Shown here: piece after piece, positions 1 to 6,584 of the stretch
Layout: every line of letters begins with the position of its first letter
How positions within the stretch are numbered: the stretch's first letter is position 1
Assembly: GCA_035649895.1 (NCBI GenBank)
Contig: DASRIS010000074.1
Location: 1-12,191 of the forward strand
Direction: 5' to 3'
Length of the DNA: 12,191 bases
From: DASSUC01 sp035649895
Lineage (GTDB): Bacteria; Actinomycetota; Actinomycetes; Mycobacteriales; Micromonosporaceae
Notes under the pieces: model-generated
The model's database searches: none
What the model saw: only the letters and a program-made list of their open reading frames with translations
What the model was told of the DNA's origin: nothing
Position numbers and translations under genes: made by a program

Positions 1-1875
1 CTGCTCGAGGGTCTTGGGCTTTCCGTCGGTGAGGCCGTACCGCAGCGACACCACGCCGGCCTCGCGCGCGGACAGGGTGGCCAGCACCGCGCGCAGCTGC
101 TCCTGGAGCAGGGTGTAGCTGGCGGCCTCGGCGGGCTCGACCGCCTCGCAGTCCTCGATCAGATCCCCGACCTCCTGATCGCCGTCCGCGCCGAGCGGGG
201 TGTGCAGCGAGATCGGCTCCCGGGCGTACTGCTGGATCTCCAGGACCTTCTCCGGCGTGATGTCCATCTCCTTCGCCAGCTCCTCCGGCGTGGGCTCACG
301 ACCCAGGTCCTGGAGCAGCTCCCGCTGGATCCGGCCGAGCTTGTTGATCACCTCGACCATGTGCACCGGGATGCGGATGGTGCGAGCCTGGTCGGCCATG
401 GCGCGGGTGATGGCCTGGCGGATCCACCAGGTGGCGTAGGTGGAGAACTTGTAGCCCTTGGTGTAGTCGAACTTCTCCACGGCGCGGATCAGGCCGAGGT
501 TGCCCTCCTGGATCAGGTCGAGGAAGGCCATGCCCCGGCCGGTGTACCGCTTGGCGAGGGAGACCACGAGCCGCAGGTTCGCCTCGAGCAGGTGGTTCTT
601 TGCCCGCTCGCCGTCGCGCGAGATCCACTCCAGGTCCCGGCGCAGCTGGACGACCAGCTTCTCCTCGCCGTCCTCGGCCGCGCGCAGCCGCTCCGACGCG
701 TAGAGCCCGGCCTCGATCCGCTTGGCCAGGTCGACCTCCTGCTCGGCGTTGAGCAGCGGGACCTTTCCGATCTGCTTCAGGTATGCCCGCACCGAGTCGG
801 CCGACGCGGTGAGCTCGGCGTCGCGGCGCGCCTGCTTCAGCGCCTCGGACTCCTCGTCGTCCCAGTCAAAGTCGTCATCGGCCTGGGCGGCCGCGTGTGC
901 CGCCTCGGCCAGCTCGGCCGGCTCCTCGACGGGGACGTCCTCGATCTCGGCGGCCAGCGCCTCAGCGTCCAGCTCAGTGAGGTCGGGCTCGTCCTCAGCG
1001 GCCGGTTTGGCCGCGGCGCCCGCCGGGCCTGGCGTGACCTGCGCGGGCTTCGTCTCGGCCGGCGCCGCCTTGGCCCCTGTCCTGCCCGCCTTGGCGGCGG
1101 TCTTCCGGGGGGCGGCAGCGGTCTTTCCGGCAGCCGGGGCCGCCCCGGCTGCCGGCTCGGCGTCTCCGGCGACGGTCTCGCCGGAGACCTCGGCCTTGCT
1201 CTTCGCCTCGGCCTTGCCGGCGGTCTTCGTCCGCCCGGCCTTTGCCGGCGCCGCCTTGGCCGCGGCGCGCGCGGGTGCGCTCTTGTCCGCCGCACCCTTG
1301 CCGGCGCCGGCGACGCCGTTCTCCGCCGCGGTGGCGCTGGCGCTGGAGGCACCCTTGCCGGCCGTGGTCCCGTCCGGGCTCCGGTCCATCTCAGCGGCGG
1401 TCGTGGCGGCCGGCGGCTCCGCCGCCCGCGCCGACTTCGCCGAGGTGCTCTTGGGCGCGGCCCTACCGGGCTCCGGCACCGAGCCGTTGTCGACTGCCTG
1501 CTCACTCGACCGGGTGGCCTGCTTGCGGGTGGGGCGTAGCTCCACAGGTGCGTTGCCGGTATCCACCGCAGCCTTGCCGCTGCTCTTCTTCGTGGCCACT
1601 GTCCCCGCCTTCGCGGTCGTTACCTTCCCAGTCGCCGCCGCCTTGGTGGCCGCCACTGGCCGCCGGGTCGACGCCGAACCGTCCACCATCACGGTCACCC
1701 CTGCCTCAGCAAGGGCCCGTAGAACCCGCTTCGCCTGGGCCGGGGTCACCGCGGCGGCCTCCGCCGCCGAGACCACCTGTGCCGAGGTCAGCTGGCCTCC
1801 TGAGCCCCCAGCCGTGGCGATGAGAGTCTCTGTGAGCGAGCGTACGTCGGCGCCGTTGTGGCGGGCTTCTGTCAC
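1..1875 (-). CDS. sigA: Principal RNA polymerase sigma factor (SigA/HrdB/RpoD type), C-terminus cut off
   Basis: Primary sigma-70 factor, which directs core RNA polymerase to housekeeping promoters. The gene begins at GTG 1875, with GGAAGG at 1887-1882 six bases upstream, and stays open to the window edge (625 codons). Residues about 10-65 look like region 1.1 (VRSLTETLIATAG ... AGVTVMVDG). Residues about 66-290 are an Ala/Lys/Pro-rich, histone-H1-like linker. About 295-330 is acidic (LTELDAEALAAEIEDVPVEE). Region 1.2 starts near residue 358 (SVRAYLKQIGKVPLL). It is followed by the core-binding and -10 regions (NLRLVVSLAKRYTGRGM, FLDLIQEGNLGLIRAVEKFD, KGYKFSTYATWWIRQAI) and region 3 (IPVHMVEVINKL, GREPTPEELA). 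The reading stops at RYGLTDGKPKTLEQ, just before the region 4.2 helix-turn-helix. The N-terminal extension separates it from SigB-type paralogues. The finished protein would be long for this family. The family call is nearly certain; the symbol follows synteny. Confidence 0.96.
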   Translation of the reverse strand, partial: MTEARHNGADVRSLTETLIATAGGSGGQLTSAQVVSAAEAAAVTPAQAKRVLRALAEAGVTVMVDGSASTRRPVAATKAAATGKVTTAKAGTVATKKSSGKAAVDTGNAPVELRPTRKQATRSSEQAVDNGSVPEPGRAAPKSTSAKSARAAEPPAATTAAEMDRSPDGTTAGKGASSASATAAENGVAGAGKGAADKSAPARAAAKAAPAKAGRTKTAGKAEAKSKAEVSGETVAGDAEPAAGAAPAAGKTAAAPRKTAAKAGRTGAKAAPAETKPAQVTPGPAGAAAKPAAEDEPDLTELDAEALAAEIEDVPVEEPAELAEAAHAAAQADDDFDWDDEESEALKQARRDAELTASADSVRAYLKQIGKVPLLNAEQEVDLAKRIEAGLYASERLRAAEDGEEKLVVQLRRDLEWISRDGERAKNHLLEANLRLVVSLAKRYTGRGMAFLDLIQEGNLGLIRAVEKFDYTKGYKFSTYATWWIRQAITRAMADQARTIRIPVHMVEVINKLGRIQRELLQDLGREPTPEELAKEMDITPEKVLEIQQYAREPISLHTPLGADGDQEVGDLIEDCEAVEPAEAASYTLLQEQLRAVLATLSAREAGVVSLRYGLTDGKPKTLEQ

Positions 1876-2030
1876 GAACGACCTTCCCGTGGCGGTAGCG
1901 TGTTGGGCCAACGCGGCCGGCGGGGCAGGGCGCTGCCGCCGTCGCATCGGGTGCGGTGATGGGTGCTCTGGAGAGCCCCCGAGTCGTGTGACCGGATGGC
2001 GGCTGGTCCACGTCGCGCGGGCAGGCGTGA

Positions 2031-2057
2031 ATTGTAACGCTGTCCGGGTCGTGACAG
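2031..2057 (-). promoter_or_regulatory. Candidate sigA promoter (-10 TACAAT)
   Basis: On the minus strand TACAAT occupies 2036-2031, a five-of-six match to the housekeeping -10 in otherwise very GC-rich DNA. CTGTCA at 2057-2052 is the nearest -35-like hexamer, but its 15-base spacing is short. The predicted transcript would have a leader of roughly 150 bases before the GTG at 1875. The call is by eye. Confidence 0.35.
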
Positions 2058-2130
2058 CTTGCGCGCACACCGAGTAGCCGTCCGTAGCTCGCCGAACGCT
2101 GCTGGCCGGCCGTTGCTCGCCGGGTTTTCA

Positions 2131-2166
2131 GGCTGGTGTTAGCCGGTCGGCTGGTGTTCGCCGGCT
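2131..2166. repeat. 18-bp tandem duplication upstream of suhB
   Basis: GGCTGGTGTTAGCCGGTC (2131-2148) is followed directly by GGCTGGTGTTCGCCGGCT (2149-2166), matching at 15 of 18 positions. The junction contains AGCCG-GT-CGGCT (2141-2152), a perfect 5-bp inverted repeat. It ends 22 bases before the suhB start, so it could be a regulator site or a leader structure. No known binding motif is recognised. Confidence 0.75.
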
Positions 2167-2188
2167 GTTCGGGTGGGCGCCTGCGAAG

Positions 2189-3088
2189 ATGGGCGCGATG
2201 GGGTCGGTGGCGGAGCACTCAGACGCGCAGCAGCTGCTGGCGGTCGCGGTCGAGGTGGTACGCGCCGCGGCCGCGACCGCGAGGACCATGCGGGAGCAGG
2301 GGATCGGTGACGTCGCGACGAAGACAACCGATACGGACGTGGTGACCGCCGCCGACCGGGCGGTGGAGAAGCAGGCCATCGAGGCGCTGCGCGCGGCCCG
2401 CCCAGGCGACACGATCCTCGGCGAGGAGTCCGGGGCGCTCCCCGCAGGGACCGGCACGGTGCGCGGGCCGGGCCAGGCCGGGCCGGGAGGAGGCGGGGAG
2501 CAGGCCGGTGCGCCGGGCGCGGTGGCCCAGGTGCGGTGGCTGCTCGACCCGATCGACGGGACCGTCAACTACCTGTACGGGCTGGCGCCGTACGCCGTCT
2601 CGCTCGCGGCCGAGGTGGCCGGGGTCGTCGTGGCCGGGGTGGTCCGGGAGGCGACCTCCGGCGAGGAGTGGACGGCCATCCGGGGTGCCGGGGCGTGGCG
2701 CGCCGGGCGCCGCCTGGCCGGCTCCACCGTGACCGCCTTGGGGCAGAGCCTGCTCGCCACGGGGTTCGGGTACGACCCGGCCCGCCGCGGCTACCAGGCC
2801 CGCGTGGTCGCCGCGCTGCTGCCGCAGGTGCGCGACATCCGCCGCTTCGGGGCCGCCTCGGTAGACCTGTGCCTGGCTGCGGAGGGGCGGGTGGACGCGT
2901 ACTACGAGAAGGGGCTCAACCTCTGGGACTACGCCGCCGGGGCGCTGGTGGCGGCAGAGGCGGGCCTGTCGGTCACCGGGCTGGACGGCGGCCCGCCCGG
3001 GCCGGGCTTCGTGCTGGCGGCGCCCGGCGGGATCTACGACGACCTGCGCAAGCGGCTCAAGGAGCTGGACGCGGCCGGGGGCCCGTAG
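2189..3088 (+). CDS. suhB: Inositol monophosphatase family protein (SuhB-like)
   Basis: Mg2+-dependent phosphatase of the inositol monophosphatase/FIG superfamily. Members hydrolyse myo-inositol 1-phosphate or related sugar phosphates, and in actinobacteria this supplies inositol for phosphatidylinositol and mycothiol. The protein has 299 residues. Signature residues are visible: GEES (78-81), DPIDGT (120-125, metal ligands D120 and D123) and WD (246-247) in the C-terminal LWDYAAGALVAAEAG motif. A Gly/Pro/Ala-rich stretch of about 30 residues separates GEES from the DPIDGT strand, longer than usual. ATG 2189 and the in-frame ATG 2198 are both possible; neither has a strong ribosome-binding site, though GAAG at 2185-2188 suits the second better. 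It is convergent with the next gene. The exact substrate cannot be read from the sequence. Confidence 0.93.
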   Translation: MGAMGSVAEHSDAQQLLAVAVEVVRAAAATARTMREQGIGDVATKTTDTDVVTAADRAVEKQAIEALRAARPGDTILGEESGALPAGTGTVRGPGQAGPGGGGEQAGAPGAVAQVRWLLDPIDGTVNYLYGLAPYAVSLAAEVAGVVVAGVVREATSGEEWTAIRGAGAWRAGRRLAGSTVTALGQSLLATGFGYDPARRGYQARVVAALLPQVRDIRRFGAASVDLCLAAEGRVDAYYEKGLNLWDYAAGALVAAEAGLSVTGLDGGPPGPGFVLAAPGGIYDDLRKRLKELDAAGGP

Positions 3089-3097
3089 CACCCGCTC

Positions 3098-3177
3098 GGC
3101 CCTGCCGGGCCCGTCCGTCCCGCCGGCTTTGTTTGTTCGTCATTTGCTTCTTTGTCTCGTCGTTGCTTCGCCGGCGG
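3098..3177. terminator. Putative bidirectional terminator region between convergent suhB and cei
   Basis: Nine bases after the suhB stop lies a short hairpin, GGCCC-TGCC-GGGCC (3098-3111). Beyond it CCGCCGGC (3120-3127) and GCCGGCGG (3170-3177) form a perfect 8-bp inverted repeat flanking a T-rich 42-base stretch (TTTGTTTGTTCGTCATTTGC ...). In such GC-rich DNA this pyrimidine-rich segment stands out. There is no classical hairpin plus uninterrupted U-tract, so termination is an inference from layout. Confidence 0.4.
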
Positions 3178-3186
3178 AGGGCGGGG

Positions 3187-3720
3187 CTAACGGGGGTAGG
3201 CATCGCAGGTGCCTTTGGGCAGCTGCGGCTTGCCCAGGGCGCCGATCGACTGGTTCACCTCGGTGATCGTGCCCAGCTGCCGGTACCGGTTGCCGACCAC
3301 GACATCCACCACGTCGCTGGTGCGCTTGATGTCGAACTGGGGCTCCGCCTGGTTCAGGAAGTACGCCCGCAGCACGTGGGCGGCGCCGACCGCCTTCGGC
3401 CCGTACCGCAGCACGGCCACCCCGTTGACGCCCTTCCGATCGGTCGACGGGGGCTTGACGACGACGAACTCGCGGTTCTGGAAGTCCTCCGCCACCTGCT
3501 CGGCCAGGCCCGCCTGCCGGGTCCCGTTGAGAACATTGATCTTGATGTTCTTCTCCTCCGGCAGCCGGAGGTCGGCCGGCACCTGGCCCGGCGGGCACCC
3601 GGTGGCTCGCGCCTGCGCCACCGTCTGCGTGTCGCGCAGGACCGCCATGGTGACGAGGACGACGGCGGACACGAACAGGGCGCCCACGACGACGAGCGCA
3701 CGCACCCGCGCAATGCTCAT
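3187..3720 (-). CDS. cei: LytR_C-domain membrane protein, Cei-like (Rv2700 family)
   Basis: 177-residue single-pass membrane protein. Residues about 7-27 (VRALVVVGALFVSAVVLVTM) form one N-terminal membrane anchor. The rest should lie outside the membrane and contains a LytR C-terminal (LytR_C) fold at about residues 57-145 (IKINVLNGTRQAGLAEQVAEDF, later FDIKRTSDVVDVVVG). Unlike full LytR-CpsA-Psr ligases there is no catalytic LCP domain. In M. tuberculosis the protein at this position (Rv2700, Cei) is needed for cell envelope integrity; transfer of that role rests on synteny and domain layout. ATG 3720 is chosen because it is preceded by GGGGAG eight bases upstream and puts the anchor at the N-terminus. 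An upstream in-frame ATG at 3765 would add 15 residues and is less likely. Confidence 0.88.
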   Translation of the reverse strand: MSIARVRALVVVGALFVSAVVLVTMAVLRDTQTVAQARATGCPPGQVPADLRLPEEKNIKINVLNGTRQAGLAEQVAEDFQNREFVVVKPPSTDRKGVNGVAVLRYGPKAVGAAHVLRAYFLNQAEPQFDIKRTSDVVDVVVGNRYRQLGTITEVNQSIGALGKPQLPKGTCDAYPR

Positions 3721-4085
3721 CTGGATGGCTCCCCGTACGCCGCCGGCGCGCCCGCGCGCCGGCACCGGATACCTGTTGCTGAGGCTAGCGCCTGCCGTCG
3801 TGCGCCGCAGCGGTCCCCCACCCCGGCGCGCGCGGGCTGCGCCGGTCGTCCGGAACCCGCGGCGGCAGTTCGCCGGTTCCGGTAGCGCTCTGGTGTCGCG
3901 TAAATCACAGTGGGAACAACTTTGCGCGCGTGGGCGTACATCTCTCGCACGGGAACGGTAAGGTACCGCGCTCGACTGGGGAGTTTCCGGCTATCGGGGG
4001 ACACTCGTCGGGCGGGGCGGGCACGAAGACACCACCGCTCGGCGTTGAACCGGGCGCGATCGAAATACGGGAGTGTGACGAGGAC
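3721..4085. other. Divergent intergenic spacer between cei and the DUF4193 gene
   Basis: A 365-base spacer. The DUF4193 reading frame stays open upstream to an ATG at 3930, but those 52 extra residues do not resemble the family and are not called. Around 3900-3960 the DNA is less GC-rich than elsewhere and contains two GGGAAC motifs (3912-3917 and 3951-3956), possible -35 elements of an ECF-type sigma factor. No RNA gene is recognised. Confidence 0.5.
3913..3939 (+). promoter_or_regulatory. Possible ECF-type promoter, GGAAC-N18-GTAC
   Basis: GGAAC at 3913-3917 is followed after exactly 18 bases by GTAC at 3936-3939. This spacing resembles stress ECF sigma promoters of actinobacteria (SigR/SigH/SigE types with a GGAAY -35 and GTT- or GTC-like -10). 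The -10 half is not a perfect match. It would read toward the DUF4193 gene with a leader of about 140 bases. Low confidence. Confidence 0.22.
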
Positions 4086-4382
4086 ATGGCCACCGACTAC
4101 GACGCGCCGCGTCGCGAAGAGGTCGACCTCGGCGAGGACAGCCTGGAGGAGCTGAAAGCCCGCCGAGTTGACGCGCAGTCGGGCAGCGTGGACGTTGACG
4201 AGGCCGAGGTGGCGGAGAGCTTCGAGCTACCCGGCGCCGACCTCGCCGACGAGGAGCTGACCGTACGGGTCCTGCCCATGCAGGCCGACGAGTTCCGCTG
4301 CTCGCGCTGCTTCCTGGTGCATCACCGCAGCCAGCTCGAGCGCGAGCGCAACGGCGAGCTCATCTGCCGCGAGTGCGCCTGA
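4086..4382 (+). CDS. DUF4193 family small zinc-ribbon protein (Rv2699c-like)
   Basis: 98-residue conserved actinobacterial protein of unknown function. The start MATDYDAPR is the typical opening of the family and fixes ATG 4086 over the upstream ATG at 3930. An acidic N-terminal half (SLEELKARR ... VDVDEAEVAESFELPGADL) is followed by a C-terminal CSRC ... CREC pair, which would bind zinc as a ribbon-type finger. The segment FLVHHRSQLERERNGELIC between the cysteine pairs is highly characteristic. The Shine-Dalgarno is not ideal: GAGGA touches the start and GGGAG (4069-4073) is 12 bases away. Family assignment is firm; a nucleic-acid or RNA polymerase partner is only a guess from the zinc ribbon. 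Confidence 0.93.
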   Translation: MATDYDAPRREEVDLGEDSLEELKARRVDAQSGSVDVDEAEVAESFELPGADLADEELTVRVLPMQADEFRCSRCFLVHHRSQLERERNGELICRECA

Positions 4383-4388
4383 CCCGAC

Positions 4389-4417
4389 TTGCGAAACTGA
4401 GCCCATCCGCTTAGCTC
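4389..4417 (+). promoter_or_regulatory. Weak candidate promoter for the EcsC-like gene
   Basis: TTGCGA (4389-4394) and TAGCTC (4412-4417) are 17 bases apart in the 72-base gap after DUF4193. The -35 matches four of six consensus bases; the -10 keeps only the TA. Read-through from DUF4193 is an equally good explanation for expression of the next gene. Confidence 0.2.
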
Positions 4418-4454
4418 GATGCTGACGGATCGTCCAACGCGGAGGGCTTGAGAG

Positions 4455-5357
4455 ATGGACCGCCCTGAGCACGTGCCCGACGAGTCGTCGGGCACTTTGG
4501 CACCCGGCGCCGGTCCGGGGGCCCGGGCCGACCGGCCCGGGGACGCCGACCGGCGCAGCGAGCCCCACGACGCGGCCCGGGGCGGCGGCGCAGCGGGCGC
4601 CGCGCCCGCGGGCAGCGCCGAGGGCCTGTCCGAGACGGTGGCGGCGCTCACCGCGGAGGAGCTGGCCCCGGCACAGCGCCGGCGGCTGCTCGGCCGGCTG
4701 GCTAACGAGGTACGCGCCAGGGGCGTCGGCAGCCTGTTCAAGCCACGGGCGGCGATCCGCTGGGTCGCGGACGCGGTTACCGATGTGGCGCCGCACATCC
4801 CCCTGCGAGACCTGGAGACGCTGCGCCGGCACCACGACGGCCTGGACGGCGACGCGCTCGCCGAGCGGCTGATCCGTAACGCGGCGCGGAGCACCGCGGC
4901 GGTGGGCGCAGCCGGCGGCGGGCTGACGTCCATCGAGTGGGTCATCACGCCCAGCCTGCTCAGCGCTCCGGTACTCCTGGCCGCCGAGACCGTCGCGGTG
5001 GTGGCCGTCGAGCTCAAGCTGATCGGCGAGCTGCACGCCGTCTACCGCCAGCCGCTGCCTGGCAACGGCACCCAGCGGGCTGTCGCGCTGGTCCAGGGGT
5101 GGGCCTCCCGCCGCGGCGTCACGCCGGCGGTGCCCGGCGGAGGGGTCGCCGCGGTGCTGGGCACGGCCGCCCGCAAGGAGCTGCGGGACCGCCTGTTGCG
5201 CCGCTTCGGCCGTAACCTCACCACGCTCGGCCCGCTGCTGACCGGCGCTGCGGTCGCCGGTTACCTGAACCGCCGTGCCACCCTGGCTCTCGCCAACGAG
5301 GTGCGCAAGGACCTGGGCGGCCGGCCTACCAAGACACCGGAGATCACTAACGAGTGA
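4455..5357 (+). CDS. EcsC-like protein of unknown function
   Basis: 300 residues, starting at ATG 4455 with GGAGGG (4441-4446) eight bases upstream. Residues 1-55 are a low-complexity Gly/Ala/Pro/Asp-rich tail, probably disordered. Residues 60-145 are helical and basic (PAQRRRLLGRLANEVRARG). About 158-185 form a hydrophobic stretch continuing into AVELKLIGELHAVY (184-197). The C-terminus has LLTGAAVAGYLNRRATLALA (261-280). The (A)ELKLIGELHAVY segment and the terminal G-A ... N-RR-AT-ALA pattern resemble EcsC-family proteins, whose role is poorly defined. The assignment is from memory of the pattern, not a search. The gene is an extra one relative to the M. tuberculosis order and ends convergently with the DUF3093 gene. 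Confidence 0.7.
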   Translation: MDRPEHVPDESSGTLAPGAGPGARADRPGDADRRSEPHDAARGGGAAGAAPAGSAEGLSETVAALTAEELAPAQRRRLLGRLANEVRARGVGSLFKPRAAIRWVADAVTDVAPHIPLRDLETLRRHHDGLDGDALAERLIRNAARSTAAVGAAGGGLTSIEWVITPSLLSAPVLLAAETVAVVAVELKLIGELHAVYRQPLPGNGTQRAVALVQGWASRRGVTPAVPGGGVAAVLGTAARKELRDRLLRRFGRNLTTLGPLLTGAAVAGYLNRRATLALANEVRKDLGGRPTKTPEITNE

Positions 5358-5375
5358 CCTGGTGAGGCGGGCCGC

Positions 5376-5395
5376 GCCTGGCCGGCCGGCCGGGC
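5376..5395. terminator. GC-rich hairpin after the EcsC-like gene
   Basis: GCCTGGCC-GGCC-GGCCGGGC can fold as an 8-bp stem with one G-T wobble and a 4-base loop, beginning 18 bases after the stop codon at 5355-5357. No U-tract follows. It sits between convergent genes and could end transcription from the left. Confidence 0.4.
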
Positions 5396-5456
5396 GGGGT
5401 GGCCCTGATGGGGCCGGGCAGGCCTGATGGGGGCCGAGGCGGGGTGGCCCTGATGG
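5393..5456. repeat. G-rich direct repeat between convergent genes, with possible G-quadruplex
   Basis: The 19-mer GGCGGGGTGGCCCTGATGG occurs exactly twice, at 5393-5411 and 5438-5456 (period 45). A shortened copy, GGCCTGATGGGGG, lies between them at 5421-5433. The plus strand carries several runs of three or more G, so intramolecular G-quadruplex formation is possible. No coding role is apparent. Confidence 0.75.
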
Positions 5457-5503
5457 CCGGTGGGGGCCGATGGGACCGGTGGAGTTCGCACGCGTGCGGA
5501 GCC

Positions 5504-5983
5504 TCAGCGTGCGGCGTCCCGCGCTGCTGCGTCGCGCGCGGCCAGCAGCGCGCTCGCCAGCTGCGCTGGACGGCGGCTGCTGACCACCCAGTACGGCGTG
5601 GGGTCCGCCGGGTCGTCGAGCAGCACCTGGACCGCGCCGGGCAGCCAGGGCCGTTGGACCACGAAGGCGAGCGGATCGGCGGCCGGTCCGAGGATCTCCC
5701 GCCGGCCGTCCAGGTCCAGCGGGATGGCGTCGGCGACGTACCGGACCGGCAGCCGGGCGTCGTCCACCCGTAGCTCGCCGCCTGCCACGGCGACCCGGAT
5801 CCGGCCCAGCCACACCAGCGCCGCGGCCGTGGCGGGGAGCAGGACGGCGTACGGCACCCAGGACCGCAGGCCGGGTGCGCCAAGATGGAGCTCCGCGGCG
5901 AGCAGCGCGGCGAGGCCCAGCGCCGGGGGCCACAGCCACCACGGCAGGGTGAGCCGCTCGGCGAAGCTTTCCGGGGACGCCAC
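5504..5983 (-). CDS. DUF3093 family membrane protein (Rv2698-like)
   Basis: 159-residue conserved actinobacterial protein of unknown function. The N-terminal ERLTLPWWLWPPALG motif is typical. Two adjacent membrane segments lie at about 15-34 (WWLWPPALGLAALLAAELHL) and 41-60 (SWVPYAVLLPATAAALVWLG). A soluble C-terminal domain follows (GGELRVDDARLPVRYVADAI ... YWVVSSRRPAQLASAL) and resembles a small beta-rich domain on the cytoplasmic face. The start is GTG 5983; no clear Shine-Dalgarno is visible, so the start could be slightly wrong. It is divergent from dut with an 82-base gap, as in mycobacteria. Confidence 0.88.
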   Translation of the reverse strand: MASPESFAERLTLPWWLWPPALGLAALLAAELHLGAPGLRSWVPYAVLLPATAAALVWLGRIRVAVAGGELRVDDARLPVRYVADAIPLDLDGRREILGPAADPLAFVVQRPWLPGAVQVLLDDPADPTPYWVVSSRRPAQLASALLAARDAAARDAAR

Positions 5984-6065
5984 GCTGTCCGAGGGTACGC
6001 CCGCTGCGTCCGGTCACCACGCGGCAGGATGGGAGGGAGTGCCCGCCCGTCGTCAGAGGTGTCCG

Positions 6066-6584
6066 TTGACCGACCGCAGCAGTGAGCCCGCCGCCGTCCC
6101 GGTAGCCGTGTGCCAGCTCGACCCCGACCTGCCCCTGCCGTCGTACGCCCATCCGGGCGATGCCGGCGCCGACCTGGTCGCCGCGGAGGAGGTCGAGATC
6201 TGCCCGGGGGAGCGGGCGCTGGTACGCACCGGCGTGGCGATCGCGCTGCCGGCCGGCTACGTCGGGCTGGTGCACCCGCGCTCCGGGCTGGCCGCGCGGC
6301 TCGGCGTGACCGTGCTGAACGCGCCTGGCACGGTCGACGCAGGCTACCGGGGCGAGATCCTGGTCAACCTGGTCAACCACGACCGGCGTACGGTTGCGAA
6401 GATCTCCCGCGGCGACCGGATCGCGCAGCTTGTCGTCCAGCGAGTCGAGCGGGCACACTTCCACGTCGTCGAGGCGCTGCCCGGCTCTGCGCGCGGCGCG
6501 GGCGGGCACGGCTCCACCGGCGGTCACGCAGGGCTCAGCGCGGCTGGGCCCGGCGCGCCGGAGCAGGAAAGGGAACCACAGTGA
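6066..6584 (+). CDS. dut: Deoxyuridine 5'-triphosphate nucleotidohydrolase (dUTPase)
   Basis: Homotrimeric dUTPase: hydrolyses dUTP to dUMP and pyrophosphate, keeping uracil out of DNA and feeding dTMP synthesis. All five motifs are present in 172 residues: motif 1 PGDAGADL (30-37), motif 2 PRSGLA (71-76), motif 3 GTVDAGYRGEI with catalytic Asp D91 and uracil-stacking Tyr Y94, motif 4 ISRGDRIAQLVV, and C-terminal motif 5 RGAGGHGSTG. Motif 5 has His where many bacteria have Phe, as I recall for mycobacterial enzymes. TTG 6066 is chosen because AGAGG at 6055-6059 lies six bases upstream and it gives the family-like start (M)TDRS. GTG 6039 is in frame but too close to its GGAGG. The last four bases overlap the next gene, implying translational coupling. 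Confidence 0.95.
   Translation: MTDRSSEPAAVPVAVCQLDPDLPLPSYAHPGDAGADLVAAEEVEICPGERALVRTGVAIALPAGYVGLVHPRSGLAARLGVTVLNAPGTVDAGYRGEILVNLVNHDRRTVAKISRGDRIAQLVVQRVERAHFHVVEALPGSARGAGGHGSTGGHAGLSAAGPGAPEQEREPQ

Larger units (their letters stand above)
1876..2188. other. Divergent intergenic spacer between sigA and suhB
   Basis: A 313-base spacer with no convincing gene. In M. tuberculosis a polyphosphate glucokinase gene lies between these two genes; no trace of it is visible here. The spacer holds a candidate sigA promoter (about 2031-2057), an 18-bp tandem duplication next to suhB (2131-2166) and the ribosome-binding site of sigA. I looked for a SigR-type GGAAT-N18-GTT promoter reading into sigA, as known for Streptomyces hrdB, and did not find one. 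No plus-strand promoter for suhB is clear; the best pair, TTGCTC (2113-2118) and TGTTAG (2137-2142), is weak. Confidence 0.6.

Noticed and set aside
202..2077. Two long plus-strand open frames over the sigma factor gene (202-1539 and 722-2077).
   Set aside because: They are antisense shadows of sigA in high-GC DNA. Their products are low-complexity Arg/Leu/Gly or Ala/Ser, while the minus strand carries all sigma-70 motifs.
1876..2188. SigR-type promoter upstream of sigA, as in Streptomyces hrdB.
   Set aside because: No GGAAT/GGAAC motif with a GTT partner at N18 is present on the minus strand of the spacer.
3930..4085. 52-residue N-terminal extension of the DUF4193 protein from ATG 3930.
   Set aside because: The family begins at MATDYD; the extra residues show no conservation pattern and overlap the likely promoter region.
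4227..6527. A 766-codon minus-strand open frame.
   Set aside because: It runs antisense through DUF4193, the EcsC-like gene and dut, and crosses the real minus-strand DUF3093 gene in another frame. Its composition is typical of GC-rich shadow frames with no domain pattern.
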